A stretch of 64,000 nt of DNA from Euglena gracilis (Eukaryota; Euglenida; Euglenophyceae; Euglenales). Under the pieces are notes generated by a model. That model worked only from the letters and a program-made list of their open reading frames with translations, ran no database searches and was not told where the DNA came from. The stretch covers positions 65,798,257 to 65,862,256 of the forward strand of contig CP154956.1 in NCBI GenBank assembly GCA_039621445.1. The letters are read 5' to 3'. Positions 1-20,112 of this stretch are shown in pieces. Within the stretch, counting starts at the first letter, position 1, and each line of letters starts with the position of its first letter. A program made the translations under genes and the position numbers.

Positions 1-73
<73 letters not shown>
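1..73. repeat. (CA)n microsatellite
   Basis: Uninterrupted CA dinucleotide repeat at the left edge. On the minus strand it reads (GT)n and begins exactly at the 5' splice site of the exon at 74-276, so the donor GT is the first unit of the repeat. Confidence 0.97.
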
Positions 74-76
<3 letters not shown>

Positions 77-570
77 ATTGATCCTCTTTGTGGGAGGGCA
101 GGGCAATGGCTGGGGGAGTGCCTCCAGCTCGGCCTGCAGAGCATGGACCTTCTGCTCGTACTTCTCCTGGATTTCCTTCAACTCCAGCTCGCGGTTCTTC
201 ATCAGGCGCCGCTTCTCTACCTCAATGATACGGTCCATCGACTTCAGGTTCATCTTCAGGTGGTAGATCTCGTTGTCTGCACCACAAACATACCACACGT
301 GCACACGGACGCACACACATGCAATATGTGCACAAACACGCATACACTCGCCTGCGCATACAGCACACACGCACACACACAGACACACACATTGATGGCA
401 GAGGCACAACATCAACATCTGTTACATTCGAGGGCGAATGTAACAAAGAAACACGTCAGCCACACACAGCCGCACACCCCGCTCGTCGATGGCCACCTTC
501 TTCTGCTGCATCAACTCCTTCTTCTCCTTGGCGTGTTCAGCCTTCATCTTCCGGATGCTCTCCAACATTG
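74..570 (-). CDS. Coiled-coil protein, N-terminal part (partial, runs off left edge)
   Basis: Two exons, 478-570 and 74-276, join through a canonical intron (donor after CGGG, acceptor TGGTGCAG) with phase kept (G|AC = Asp). The product begins at an ATG that lies two bases after an AG acceptor (571-572), an arrangement that fits addition of a spliced leader rather than an upstream coding exon. The visible ~97 residues are strongly charged and heptad-like, rich in Lys, Glu, Met and Leu (for example RKMKAEHAKEKKEL, then KNRELELKEIQEKYEQKV), so a long parallel coiled coil is likely. The last ~12 residues before the left donor are Pro-rich. No family is recognised. It follows the stop of the other coiled-coil gene by only ~320 bp and could be an alternative 3' part of that locus, but the intervening stop argues for a separate gene. 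Confidence 0.7.
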
Positions 571-893
571 CTGCCAGCCGTCCCCACCCTGTCCAGTGAC
601 ATAAAACCGCCCCCCCCCCCCAATAGAAGTGCGGGGCAGCTACAAGTGCAGGGTCCAAATAAAAGTGCACCCCCTGCTGTCGAAGGCGGCGGTCCACTAC
701 AAGCGCAACCCCCCCCATTTTGATGGGATTTTTAAAGGAAATTTACAGAAATCGGGCAGGAAGGGTCCAAACCGAAGTGCACCCCCGGCCGCCAGAGGCG
801 GCAGTCCTCCATAAGCACACCCGCGCTTCTATTAGGGAGGGGGGGGTTTATTTCCGAGCAACACCCAACTTCTCTGCCACATGCAGAGCAGTG
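571..893. other. Intergenic spacer with G/C-run repeat
   Basis: Short spacer between the stop of the 375-residue coiled-coil gene and the start of the next minus-strand gene. It holds poly-C/poly-G runs and a repeated phrase of the type CCAAATAAAAGTGCACCCCC / CCAAACCGAAGTGCACCCCC (near 655 and 768), probably a decayed transposon. No coding exon is seen. Confidence 0.6.
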
Positions 894-9172
<8,279 letters not shown>

Positions 9173-10289
9173 GCCGTTCGCCCACCGCTACCCGGCGACC
9201 GTCAGCATCCGGCGCAGTGCACGCGGCTCACGGACCTGTGCAGGCAGGACCCGATAGTGGTGCCACAGGGCAAGCAGGGGGGGGGGCAGGCTGGGTGGAC
9301 AGTGGGGATCGTGGCGGACAAAGGCTGGCGTGCTTGCCGCTCCAGCAGTGAAAGAAGGTGCATCACAACGGGCAGGGGTTTCCTCCAATTCTCATTCGTG
9401 ATATTTCGTCATTTTTCGTGCTGCAAAGAAATCGACCGGTTTGGCCCCCTTGTGCAATTTCCAACTTTTTCAGTTGAAAATAGTGTGGATATATTATTTG
9501 GCACCCAGTGGCATCTGATTTTTTGGCATCATTTCCAGGCCTGAGTTGCAACAGAAAAAAAAGACTACACACGCCCACGCCCACCCCACACCCACCTGCC
9601 CACCCGCCCACCCACCCACAACACGCAAAAGGAGATGCTCTGTGTCGCCATTGTGGAACGTCACAATCGCATGACAAAAAGTGCAGAGAACCGAAAATGT
9701 ACTTTTATGTGGGAAGAGATTTCGATGAGCTTGCAGAGGTTTTTGCAGCACATGGATTTTGCATTGGGACCATCTGTCCCTATCGTAGTCTCGTTCATGT
9801 TCCTCATCTCAGAACTGCAAAAGGTCTTTTGGGAAAAAAGGGCATTGCAGTTGATGATTATGATGATCCCCTGCAGGAATCCAATGGAACACCACAGTTC
9901 CCGCTGGCTGCCAGGCAGAGCAAGCACTGCAAACTGTGGCACAGGTGGAAATACAGTTCGCGGAGGGTTGTGACAAACATGAAGAGAAAGGGGAGGTGGC
10001 TGTGAAGAATGAAGACGGACAAAAGCGGTGCGGATGCGCCCTCAATTTCCAGCACATGACACACAAAACACACCATACACATAAACAGACGCGTGGAAGC
10101 CTGGGAACCTGGAAGCTTCAGAAAACCCAAGGCAAGGCCGGCTACGTTCAGGAGGCCATCCGTGCCGCCCCTGAAAGACGTTGTGCCAGAGGTGGACGTC
10201 ACAGCACAGACAAAGCGCCAGGGCATCGGGGTGGGGCGGAGCGCGGAGGGGTCTGTCTGTGGAGGGAGGGAGGCGGCAAAGGTTGGGGG
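9173..10289. other. Intergenic region
   Basis: Spacer between the start of the coiled-coil gene and the stop of the TPR gene. An AG acceptor with a short pyrimidine stretch (near 9235, CCTGCACAG on the minus strand) could serve trans-splicing. The stretch 9390-9420 holds TTCGTGAT-type repeats like those in the elements at 20798 and 61136. I see no coding exon. Confidence 0.5.
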
Positions 10290-12772
10290 TCAGCGGCGGG
10301 CGGCGGCCTGGGCGGCCTTCACCTCCAGCTCCAGGATCTTGTTGCGGTCCGCCTTGGCCTCGGCCTCCTTGCCCAGCATGTCATAAACCTGGGGGGTACG
10401 TCGCACATGTCACACATGTCATACGTGACACATGTCACACAGGACACACATGTCACACATGCCGCACATGACACACATGAACACATATGTCACACATGTC
10501 ACGGATGTCCTACACCTGGGTGGGGGATCAGGCAATGTTCACCCATCGGGCTCCAATTCGGACCGTTGGTTGAAAAATGGGGGTTGGTTTCCCTTCGGCA
10601 TAGTATTTTCCTTCACTTGCCTGTGTACTAAAAAGGGGATTCTAATCGAAACCAGTGCACAACAGCCAAGGGGGGAGGTCTTCTGTTCAAGAGAGGAGAG
10701 GTACAGTAATGAAAGAGCTAACGAAGCAAAATCAAAATCATCGACACAGAAAGGCACAGACATCATTGTAATACCTGCACAAGGTTGGGTTTTGTTTTTG
10801 TATTTTTGGGGGGGGTCCCAAAATCGGCCCAAAAATTTTTGGGTCTTCGTTGACGATGAGAGAAAACCAGGGGAAACAATGGTCGACATCCGCAAAATCA
10901 CAAAGGGGCTGTCGCTCAGAGTTGTCCTGAACACTCCCTGCCTGCTTGAAACGCTTTCTGGCGTTGTTTTTTTTAATAGTCAGACCTTCCCCCACCCAGT
11001 TAGTCCAGTTAGTTCAGTTTAGTTAGTACAATTTTGAATCCTGAATTCAAAATTTTTTTTGGACCGGGGCATTTTTTTTTCGCCTGAAATCCCGGCCCGA
11101 GGGGGGGGGGTATTGTTTCCCAAAAATTTTCGTTCTATAGGAGCAAAAACAGTGCCAAAACCCCCTTTGGGGTCATTTTTTGTACTTTCTCATGAAATTT
11201 AGCATTTTTTGGAGGCCAGATGATCCAGAAAAATCGATTTTTTTCGTACTTCGTTGTCAGAGATTGTGATTTTTACCTACATTTCCGGGTCAAAAATCCG
11301 GTCCTTCGGCCCGAAACCGGGGGGGGGGGGGGGGATTATTTCGGTGGCCGAAGTCAGACCCCGAGGGGGGGGGATTATTTGGGGGGGGGGATTATTTGGG
11401 GGGAGGGTTTAGATCACACCCCCCTGCCCCCCCAATCAGAGGCCACAATTCTGGAGGGCATGCTTTTTCCTCCGAAAACAATATTCTGAATTCCAACGAT
11501 CACCCCTCATCAGAATCCACAATTTTGTACCATCCCCCCCCCCGGTGCATAAACCGGGGGGGGGACCCCGGCAAGGCACCGGCCTTGTATAAGGACTGCC
11601 CCCCCAGTGCGCTTCTATCCTTTGGACGTGTTGGACAGGAATCCTGCTTTGCACGCGCGGGGGTCGGTGGTTGCTTTGCACACGGTGGCTGCAGCCCCAG
11701 GGATTATTTAAGGCCCAACCCCGGGGGGGGGGGTCCGGCTGAACCCCCCCCCCTGGGGGGGGCCCAGAGGGGGGGTGAGATAACCTTTTTGGCGCCGCAG
11801 GCGCAGAAAATTTTGAAAAAATGGCTTTTCTTGGCCAAAATCGGCCTTTTTTGGGTGGCTAGGGGCCAGGGGTTAACTTTTTCAAAGAGGGGGTCCCAAA
11901 AATACAAATTTTTGGTGTTTTTGGGGGGGTACCCAAAAAAACAAAATTTGGGGGGGGGACCCAAAACCCAAAACCCAACCTTGACCTGCATGGAAAGCGT
12001 GCCGAAGAGGTCTGCCGCCACTGAAAGCAAAACACCTTCTCTAAGCCCTGTTCAACCAGAATTCTGGGTTTTGTGTGTGTCACCATGTTTCTCCGTTTTT
12101 GCCTAATGCCACGCAGGGGTTCCCACCTTTGCCCGTAGCGTGTACGCCTCGATGTCGCTGTCGTCAAACGTCAGCACCATTCGAAGATCTGCCACCGCAC
12201 TCTCCAACAGCCGCTCCCGCTCTTTCGCCCGCTGTTCCGCTTCCTCCATTCCACAGAGCCAGGCACTCCACCACCACAGGCCATTCGATGTTGATGGGCA
12301 CATATGATGGGCGTGGTCTGCCACGCCGTGGGACCACGGCACAACACAGCACCATGGAATGGGCATCTAAACCCCACAGCTAACTTTGCTCCCGCAAAGT
12401 TAGTTGGGGCAGTACCCAAAAGCAATGATGGATCGATTTACTACTTTCCCTAAAAGCGATTTGATGAAAATGTTTCTTGTGCTTACAACTAGAGTATTCA
12501 TTGAATGCTTCGATTCACCAGACAACACAACATATTTATATTATATACACACATATACACAATACACAAAACATAAACATAAATACATACATACATACAT
12601 ACATACATACATACATACATACATACATACATACATACATACATACATACATACATACATACATACATACATACATACATACATACATACATGCATACAT
12701 ACATACATACATACATACATACATACATGCATACGTACATACATACATGCATACATACATACATACATACAT

Positions 12773-12855
<83 letters not shown>

Positions 12856-15800
12856 TACATACATATATCTAAAAAGATGCATCATTTTCATGTTGTTCCT
12901 TGTGTGGGGGGCAAACCAATTTGGACACATCCTTTTTGGCCTTCCCAATGCAAAGCTATTTGGGCTCCTTTGGGATCGCAAAACTTTAGGACACTGCAAA
13001 GTTATTTGGAGGCGCGTGCACACACAAGCACACACACACACACACACACACACACTCCCCCAAGGCAGACGCAATCACAGCCTACCGGACTCAACATAAA
13101 TCCACATGGGTAGTCAGAAATATGTCCGACTCAATGGTACAGGCCTGGTCGGAACTCCTGTTCCCATTGAGCGGTGCACTCGGAGGGATCCCTCGGGGCC
13201 TTCGCCTTCTTGCTGTCCTCTTCCTCCTCTTCACCACACTCCGGCCCCCGGCGTGCAGCGGGAACCCTTCGCAATCTTGTCTCCCAAAAAAAGGCACAAG
13301 CAGGTGAAAATATAGGTTGGTTCAGCGAAAGTTCCTTGGGGGGTCATGCAGACTCACGTATACCCTCCCCACTTATAACCCCCCCTCAGGCTGACCAACC
13401 AAACCTTGACCAATAATCCCCCACCTGGGGAACAAAAATGAAAGCCGCCGAGGACGATTCTTTCGGCCGCAAACCACCCAAAAACTGATTTTTTGGCAAC
13501 TTTTTGAGACCAACCGTCATAAAAAATGCCACTTTTTTAACCAAATTTGACGAAAATTGCCAATTTGGGGGGTTTTGGGGTCAATTTTGGGGGTTCGGAT
13601 TGTCACCAACAATTCCTTGACATATAACCCCCCCCTTTAACCGCCCCCCCCCCTTCGACTGACCAATCAAACCAGATCCTATAAACCCGGGGGGGGGGGT
13701 GATTCCGTCGAAATTTGGGGTCGAGTTTCTTGGGGGAAATAAAACTAGCTTTATCTGACGGCTTTTGCTTAAGGACCCCCGGGGGGGGGGGTACTGGCTA
13801 GCCAATCGGCTAGACACTGGAAAAAGTGGACTAGCTAGACCTCCCCCTCCCCCCCCCGGGGGGGGGGGGGTCCGGGGGTCCCCCCGGACTGGAAAAATGA
13901 GGGTTTTACAGGTTTTGGGCTGATTTTGTTCCGAAAATTCCCAAAAATGGCCAAAAAACGGGCATTTTTGGCCATTTTTGGGGGTCCCAAAAAAAATTTG
14001 GCGCTTCGCGCCGGTCACTGGAAAAAAAATTTCCACTAGCTAGCCCTGCTAGCAGACCCCCCCCCCGGGGGGGGGGTCTGCTAGAAAACCCACTAGCCAA
14101 ATTTGGACTAGCTGCAGTCCAGCCCCCCCCGGGGGGGGGGGGGGTACTGCAATCCCTTAAGCAAAAGCCTGACTGCCTGGCTCGCTGACTACCACCAGCA
14201 GTGTAGCCTCATATTCCTTGTGGTCGCCAATTCATTGGGAGACACAGTGGGCATCCGCGTATCTTTTGGTTTGGGGTGGTTTAGTCGGTGTGCCCCACTG
14301 TGACAAGGACCCGGTCCGCAACAACCCATCACCAGGGCCACCCCCCGCCCCGCGTACGAACTGGGTGGCGGACTGAAGCCGCGGAGATGGGGGTGGGGTC
14401 GCTGAGCTCTCTTTCCTTTATTAGGAAGAGCGGTCATTACCCAGGGGGGAAAGGGGCAAAAAACGTTTCCCGTCGTGGAAACGTTCGTGAATAATAATAT
14501 CCCAATTGGTCCTTGCTTTACAACTACTCATGATGGTTTTCTAGACCCAAGTCACCAAAAAAAAAAACGTAAAAGAGCAAAAAAATTGTCCGCCAAAAAG
14601 TGTACTCTGGAAAATAACTCCCCGGGACTGAAGAGCCATAAAAAAAAAAAAGGGTCCACCCCTGCAACGCCGCATCTAAAAAAAAATTGCTTCCCCCGTA
14701 ACTGCACGACGAGCCTGAGTTATGCACCGAATTCGCAGAACCTTTTTTGAACCAACTTTTTTCCATTTTTGTGCCCGGTATGGACCCAAAAAAATCAAAT
14801 TTTCATTTTATATTTTAGAAATCAGGTAAATGAAAATGTCCAAAAAATATGTTGAAGCCCTTGCCTAGCCCTTGAAATGTGTTACCAAAAGGCACCTGAT
14901 TCCGCTATTTTCGGTCATTTATTCTGGAGTTTTATTCTCTGTTTCAATTTATTGCACCTTTTTTTATTATTCAATTATATTGCATTTTCTCATACTGGGA
15001 TTTGAACAATTCCTGCATACTTGATGAACATGTATTGCACTGAACCATTGACTATTCTGATCTTCTACAAAGAGCTCGAAACCCTGGTCATTGATAAAAA
15101 AAACACAACTGCAAAGGGACTCAAACATGCTCTCAATTTCAAAAATGCACATCGACTGTGAGGGGCGATACTCCCCCCCGGAAAATATCCTGACCAGGGA
15201 ATGTCTTCTGCCCTCTGTGCTCACTAACTTGTCCTCTTGGGACATATTCCAGTTCAGGGAAAAGGGTGGACAATTTTCGACCCCTTATACCAGTTGGCAC
15301 ACATCCAAACGGCGCTTTGAGAGATTTCAAATAGTCTCGTTGAAAAAATTCACATTTCGCAAATTGAAAAAATGCGCAAACATTGGGGATGCCCACCCCG
15401 CAGTGCTGGCACCGCGTGGCTCTGCGTGGCACTGCGCGTGGCACTGGTGTGGGCACTGCGTGCACTGCGGGCCGTCAAACTACTTGTTTTTGCATCACTG
15501 GCTTTTTCGGGCCATGGCTTTTTCTGCCATCAAAGGTAATTCTGGTTGTTTTGTGTAACTTTTGCCTTTTTGGGCCAATTTGACCACTTCTGGCTAGAAA
15601 TGCCAAACAATGACCAAAAAATGCCTGCATAGCGCTACATCACTGAAGGTGCTTGCATGCGGGTAAAACGGCCCGCAGTGCCACGCGGTGCCACGCAGTG
15701 CCGGCACTGCGGGGTGGGCATTCCCATTACTTCCAGGCCGGTACGTGTAAAAATTGCCTCTTCCTTTTTGATTTAGTCCAAACAATATGGGGCCACGCCA

Positions 15801-18800
15801 ACGCCCATGACAATTCAACACAATCCTTCACACCGAGGATGCAGTCCCGGGCCCGGGCGGGAGGTGAGGGGGGGCAGGCCGGGGCGCGCCCGTCGCCCTC
15901 CTCCCGCGGCTGCTTCACCAGCTTCTCGTCGTACAGTACCGCCTCGCAGGCCGCGATGCCCCGCCGCAGGTACGAGTACGCATAGTCCGCCTTGATCTGG
16001 ATGGCCTGCGGGCGAGGGCGGGTCCCCTCCATGGAACGGCGCGCCGCCCCCAACCGCCAACCGCCCAATAAGCCCCCCCCCCCCATCATGAATCAGCCGG
16101 ACCAACCTTGGTTGGAGGTGATGGAACTGTGCAATAATATGCCTTGGTCGTGGTTTTGAGTCCGTTGCTGGAAACCTCCAGGGGCCGCCGGGCCGCCGGG
16201 CTGTCGGCCGCCGGGCCGGCCTTTGGTGCCGGGAAAAATTTTTGGGTCCAAAAATTGGTGCCACCAGAACAACGGGAAGAGGTGATGGGGGGGTGGTCGA
16301 CTCCCCCCCCCACCCACCATGCAGGGGGGGGGGGTCGACCCCCCAACCACCCTGGCCGTTTGGCCGATTCCCGTTCTGCCCCGGGGTCCAGGCTTCTTTT
16401 TGAGACCGAGGAAAGGGTCTCCTCACCAACCAATTTTTCAACCTTGAACTGGCGGATACCAATGAACAACAGTCAGAGAAATTCAAAATGGCGCTTCAAT
16501 GCTTCAATGCCCCCAGCATGAAGCACGGAAGTCACCTTCCTGGGGGAATTCAAAGGGTACCTAAATAGAAACGCCCTCAACTCGGGTTTCCTGCAATGTG
16601 ACCGAATAGTGGCCTGGCGGGGCTTCAATTGCGGTGGGGTTATACCTTCCAACTATTCTGCATTGCGGGATCCAAGGGACAGCAGGGACTTCAACAGTGC
16701 ACAGGATGGCTTAGTTTGCCCCTCCCGACCAAGCCTTCCCAGACATCCCTGCCCCCCACCGGTGGGTTGGGTGTGCCAAGGGTCAGCCCGGCCTAGTCGA
16801 TGCAACAGCCCAGCACACCTGCCCGTGGTCCTCCATGGCGCTGCGGAAGTCCTTCCGGTCAAAGTAGGCGTTGCCGCGGTTGTTGTACGCGTAGTAGTTG
16901 TTCGGGTTCAGCTCGATCGCCTTCGTGAAGTCGGACAGCACGCTGGCAAACTCCGCGTTTTTCAGCTTGAGACCAGGGGTATTCTTGAGGACCCCTGGGG
17001 GGGGGGGGTCCTGTGGGCCGGCTGGAACAAAGTGCTGGCTGCACCCCCCTGGGGGTCCAGGGGGGAAGGGGGGTCTGGCCGCTGGGGGCTGGTCCTGGCA
17101 AGTACCCAAAAAAGTGCCCCCAAAAGCCCAAATCCAGCTGGGTTGGCAATTTTCAGCCAAAAAAATGGGGTGAAACCCCCCCAAAAAAGCCACCCAAAAT
17201 TTCCATTTTGGGCCCTTTTTTTTACCCCTTTTTCAAAAATTTTCGGCGCTTTGTGCCGAAAACTTTTTGGTCCAACCCGGTTTTGCTGGGCTGGCCCGAA
17301 CTTGCGGAGCCCTGGGGGGGGAGGGGGGGGGGGGGGCAGCTGGGAGGTGCTGGCTGGCTGGACCCACCCCCGGGGCAGGGTCCTCTCCGGCTTGAGAAAA
17401 CCCCTGCTTGAGACCCGGCAGGCGTCGTGCCTGCCACGGACAGTTAAAGTGGTGGGGGAAAAGGCTTAGACGCCGCAAAGCATCCAGCAAAGCGCCCAAC
17501 TAGATTTCGACCCTGACATCGACACCAAATACCCTGCAAATTTTTTGAGTGTCGGGGTTGGACTTAAATTCTTGGAGGTTTTTGGGTGGTGTGGTACAGA
17601 AGCGGGAACCCGCTTCCATATTTCGGGGGAAGTGGGAAACTCGCTTCCTCCTGCACTTGTAGAAACAGCGTAGAAACGGTTGGGACAAACCAGACCAACT
17701 CGTTGGTAGCCAGCCTTCCCACAAAACAATTCCAAACCGCCAACCCCTCTCCCCCGGCATTCGTGCGGCATATGAGCAATGGCCCAGATGAACATCCCAT
17801 CGCAGCAAATTTAGTAGCTGACCACTCACCGCCACTCAGAGTGTCATTCACATGCCGTCCCAGCTCAAATGGGCGTCTGCCAACCTGATGAAGCAGGTTC
17901 CCGCGTCATCCCCCTGTTTGACCGTCAGGCAGGACATGGCCATTCAACAGGAAATGGTCAGACAAACGCGGTGTTCTGCTTCCTGCTGGGCATTGTAAAA
18001 GTTTTGCTGTGCTTGCTCCCTCCGCAACAAAGGAAATGATTCTTGCAAGACCCGCTTCCCTTACACTTTTGGTGGTCGTTTTTCTTTTTGACACATCAGT
18101 GCAGCAGAAACAGGCAGTGACGACACGTTCTTCAACACTTGAAAATTCCTGGCACTTTTCGCTTACTGTCATAGGAAAAAATAACATCTGGAAAAAATAA
18201 CATCTGGAAAAAATAACATCTGAATAAATAACATCCAGAGAAGCTTTGTCAGATGCATGAAGCCAGGTCCAAAGGCATTTAACAGGTTATCTCCACAACG
18301 CACGGTGCATGTGCAGAAGGCCGCATGCTTCAAACCCTTTGAGTTGCAAATGCAGCTGATGAGCTTCTGACCGTTTGACCTCAAATTCACCAGCCTGTAT
18401 GTTTGCAAGAGTTGGAAACATGCAACCCAGATTGGAAACGGCTGGACTGCAATGGGGAAGTTGACCGAACAAGGCAGTTGACAGCGAACTCAGATCCCAA
18501 TAAAGCAAATAACATCCGGTGTCAGAGTATCCAACACATAACCCATGAAACGGTGCATTCTTGGCTTCAAAACAAGCAAGGATTGAATCAGGGTTTTTTT
18601 TAGTCGTTGGACCCCCGGGGGGGGGGGAGGGTGGGTGGGTCCAGCCGAGCCCCCGGAGGGGGGTGGGATATACTTTTCGGCGCCGAAAAAGTGCTATTTT
18701 TAGCACTTTTCGCGATTTTTCGGCCATTTTTTGTGGGTCCCCCGGGACCCCCCCCCCCGGGGGCCCCCCCTAGGGGGTGGGTGGGGGGGGGGACCCCCCT

Positions 18801-20079
18801 CCCCCCGGTCCTAAAAAAACCCCTGGATTGAATGCAAGCTTGATGAACAGCCTCGTCATTTGGTGATAATGGCCACAGTCGTTTGTTTTCCTCATCCCAC
18901 GTCTTATCCATTTTATCCATCTTATCTATTTTCATTTTGTTTCTGGAGCAAATGAGGAAAAAATAACATCTGATTAAATAACATCTAAAAGGGGCTTAGA
19001 TGTTATTTTTTCCGGATGTTATTTTTTCCTAAGACAGTATCCTGACTAGGCGTGTGCTTACCGACCGGGGGGGTGCTATAGAGTGCCTGCCCCTAGCAGG
19101 CACACCCCCCAGGGGGGTGGGGTCCGGGGGGGACCCAGAAAATTTTCATTCCTTCGGCGCCAGGGTCGGAGAGGAGTGCCTGCTATGGGCAGGCACCTCC
19201 AAAAACCCGACCCCCGCCAGGGGGAGGAGTCGGATGGGGTGCTGTAGGGTGCCTGCCCCTAGCACCCACCCCCTCCCGTGGGATAGGCACCCGACACAGC
19301 ACAAGCCTGATCCTGACTCAAAATCAAATTTTAAGCCTCTCGCTCATTTTGGCCTGTTATAGAAATACGCCGAGCCAAAAGCCAAAGCCAGCAGAAACGG
19401 CCCCAAAACGGACCCCCCAAAAAACGACTGAATTATTTTGGGGTTTGGGGAAGCGGGTTTCCGATTCAACTTCCGCCTTCGAAAATTATTGGGCGAATTA
19501 CACCGCCTAAAAAAAGGGGGCAGAGGGTGAGGTGCCCATGACATAACCTACAACTGGCATGGAGTGGCCGAGACAGACAGGAAAACAGAGGCATTGGCAC
19601 AAACCTGTCGCGCATTGCCACGCATGTTGTAGGCGTGATCGTTGTCCGGAACGAGCTCGATGACATTGGAGTAGTCCTCGATGGCCCGGTCATAATCTGA
19701 GCACAGGCAACATCACGCTGGTGAACACATGCGTCTCCCGTACCTCACACAAACCATGAATGCACATAACCACTCATTTACAACGGGCAAGGAAAACCTG
19801 TCATTTCCCCTGATGGGAATCAGCCTGAAGCAAATGTCTGTCCTAGAACCCTCAATGCGTATGACCAGACAGATAACAATAAGCAACACCCGCTCTTGAT
19901 GCCACTTCTCTCTTGGAGGGGGACCGACCCACCCATCGGTGGGGGGGGGGGGGTGCAACACAACCACACAATACCCTGCAAGGAAAAATCAACGCACTAG
20001 CACACAAGAAGTCTTGGTTGACTGAAATGTCGCTTAAATGATAGACCCCACCCTGTTTTGGGGGGTACAACACATATAT

Positions 20080-20112
<33 letters not shown>

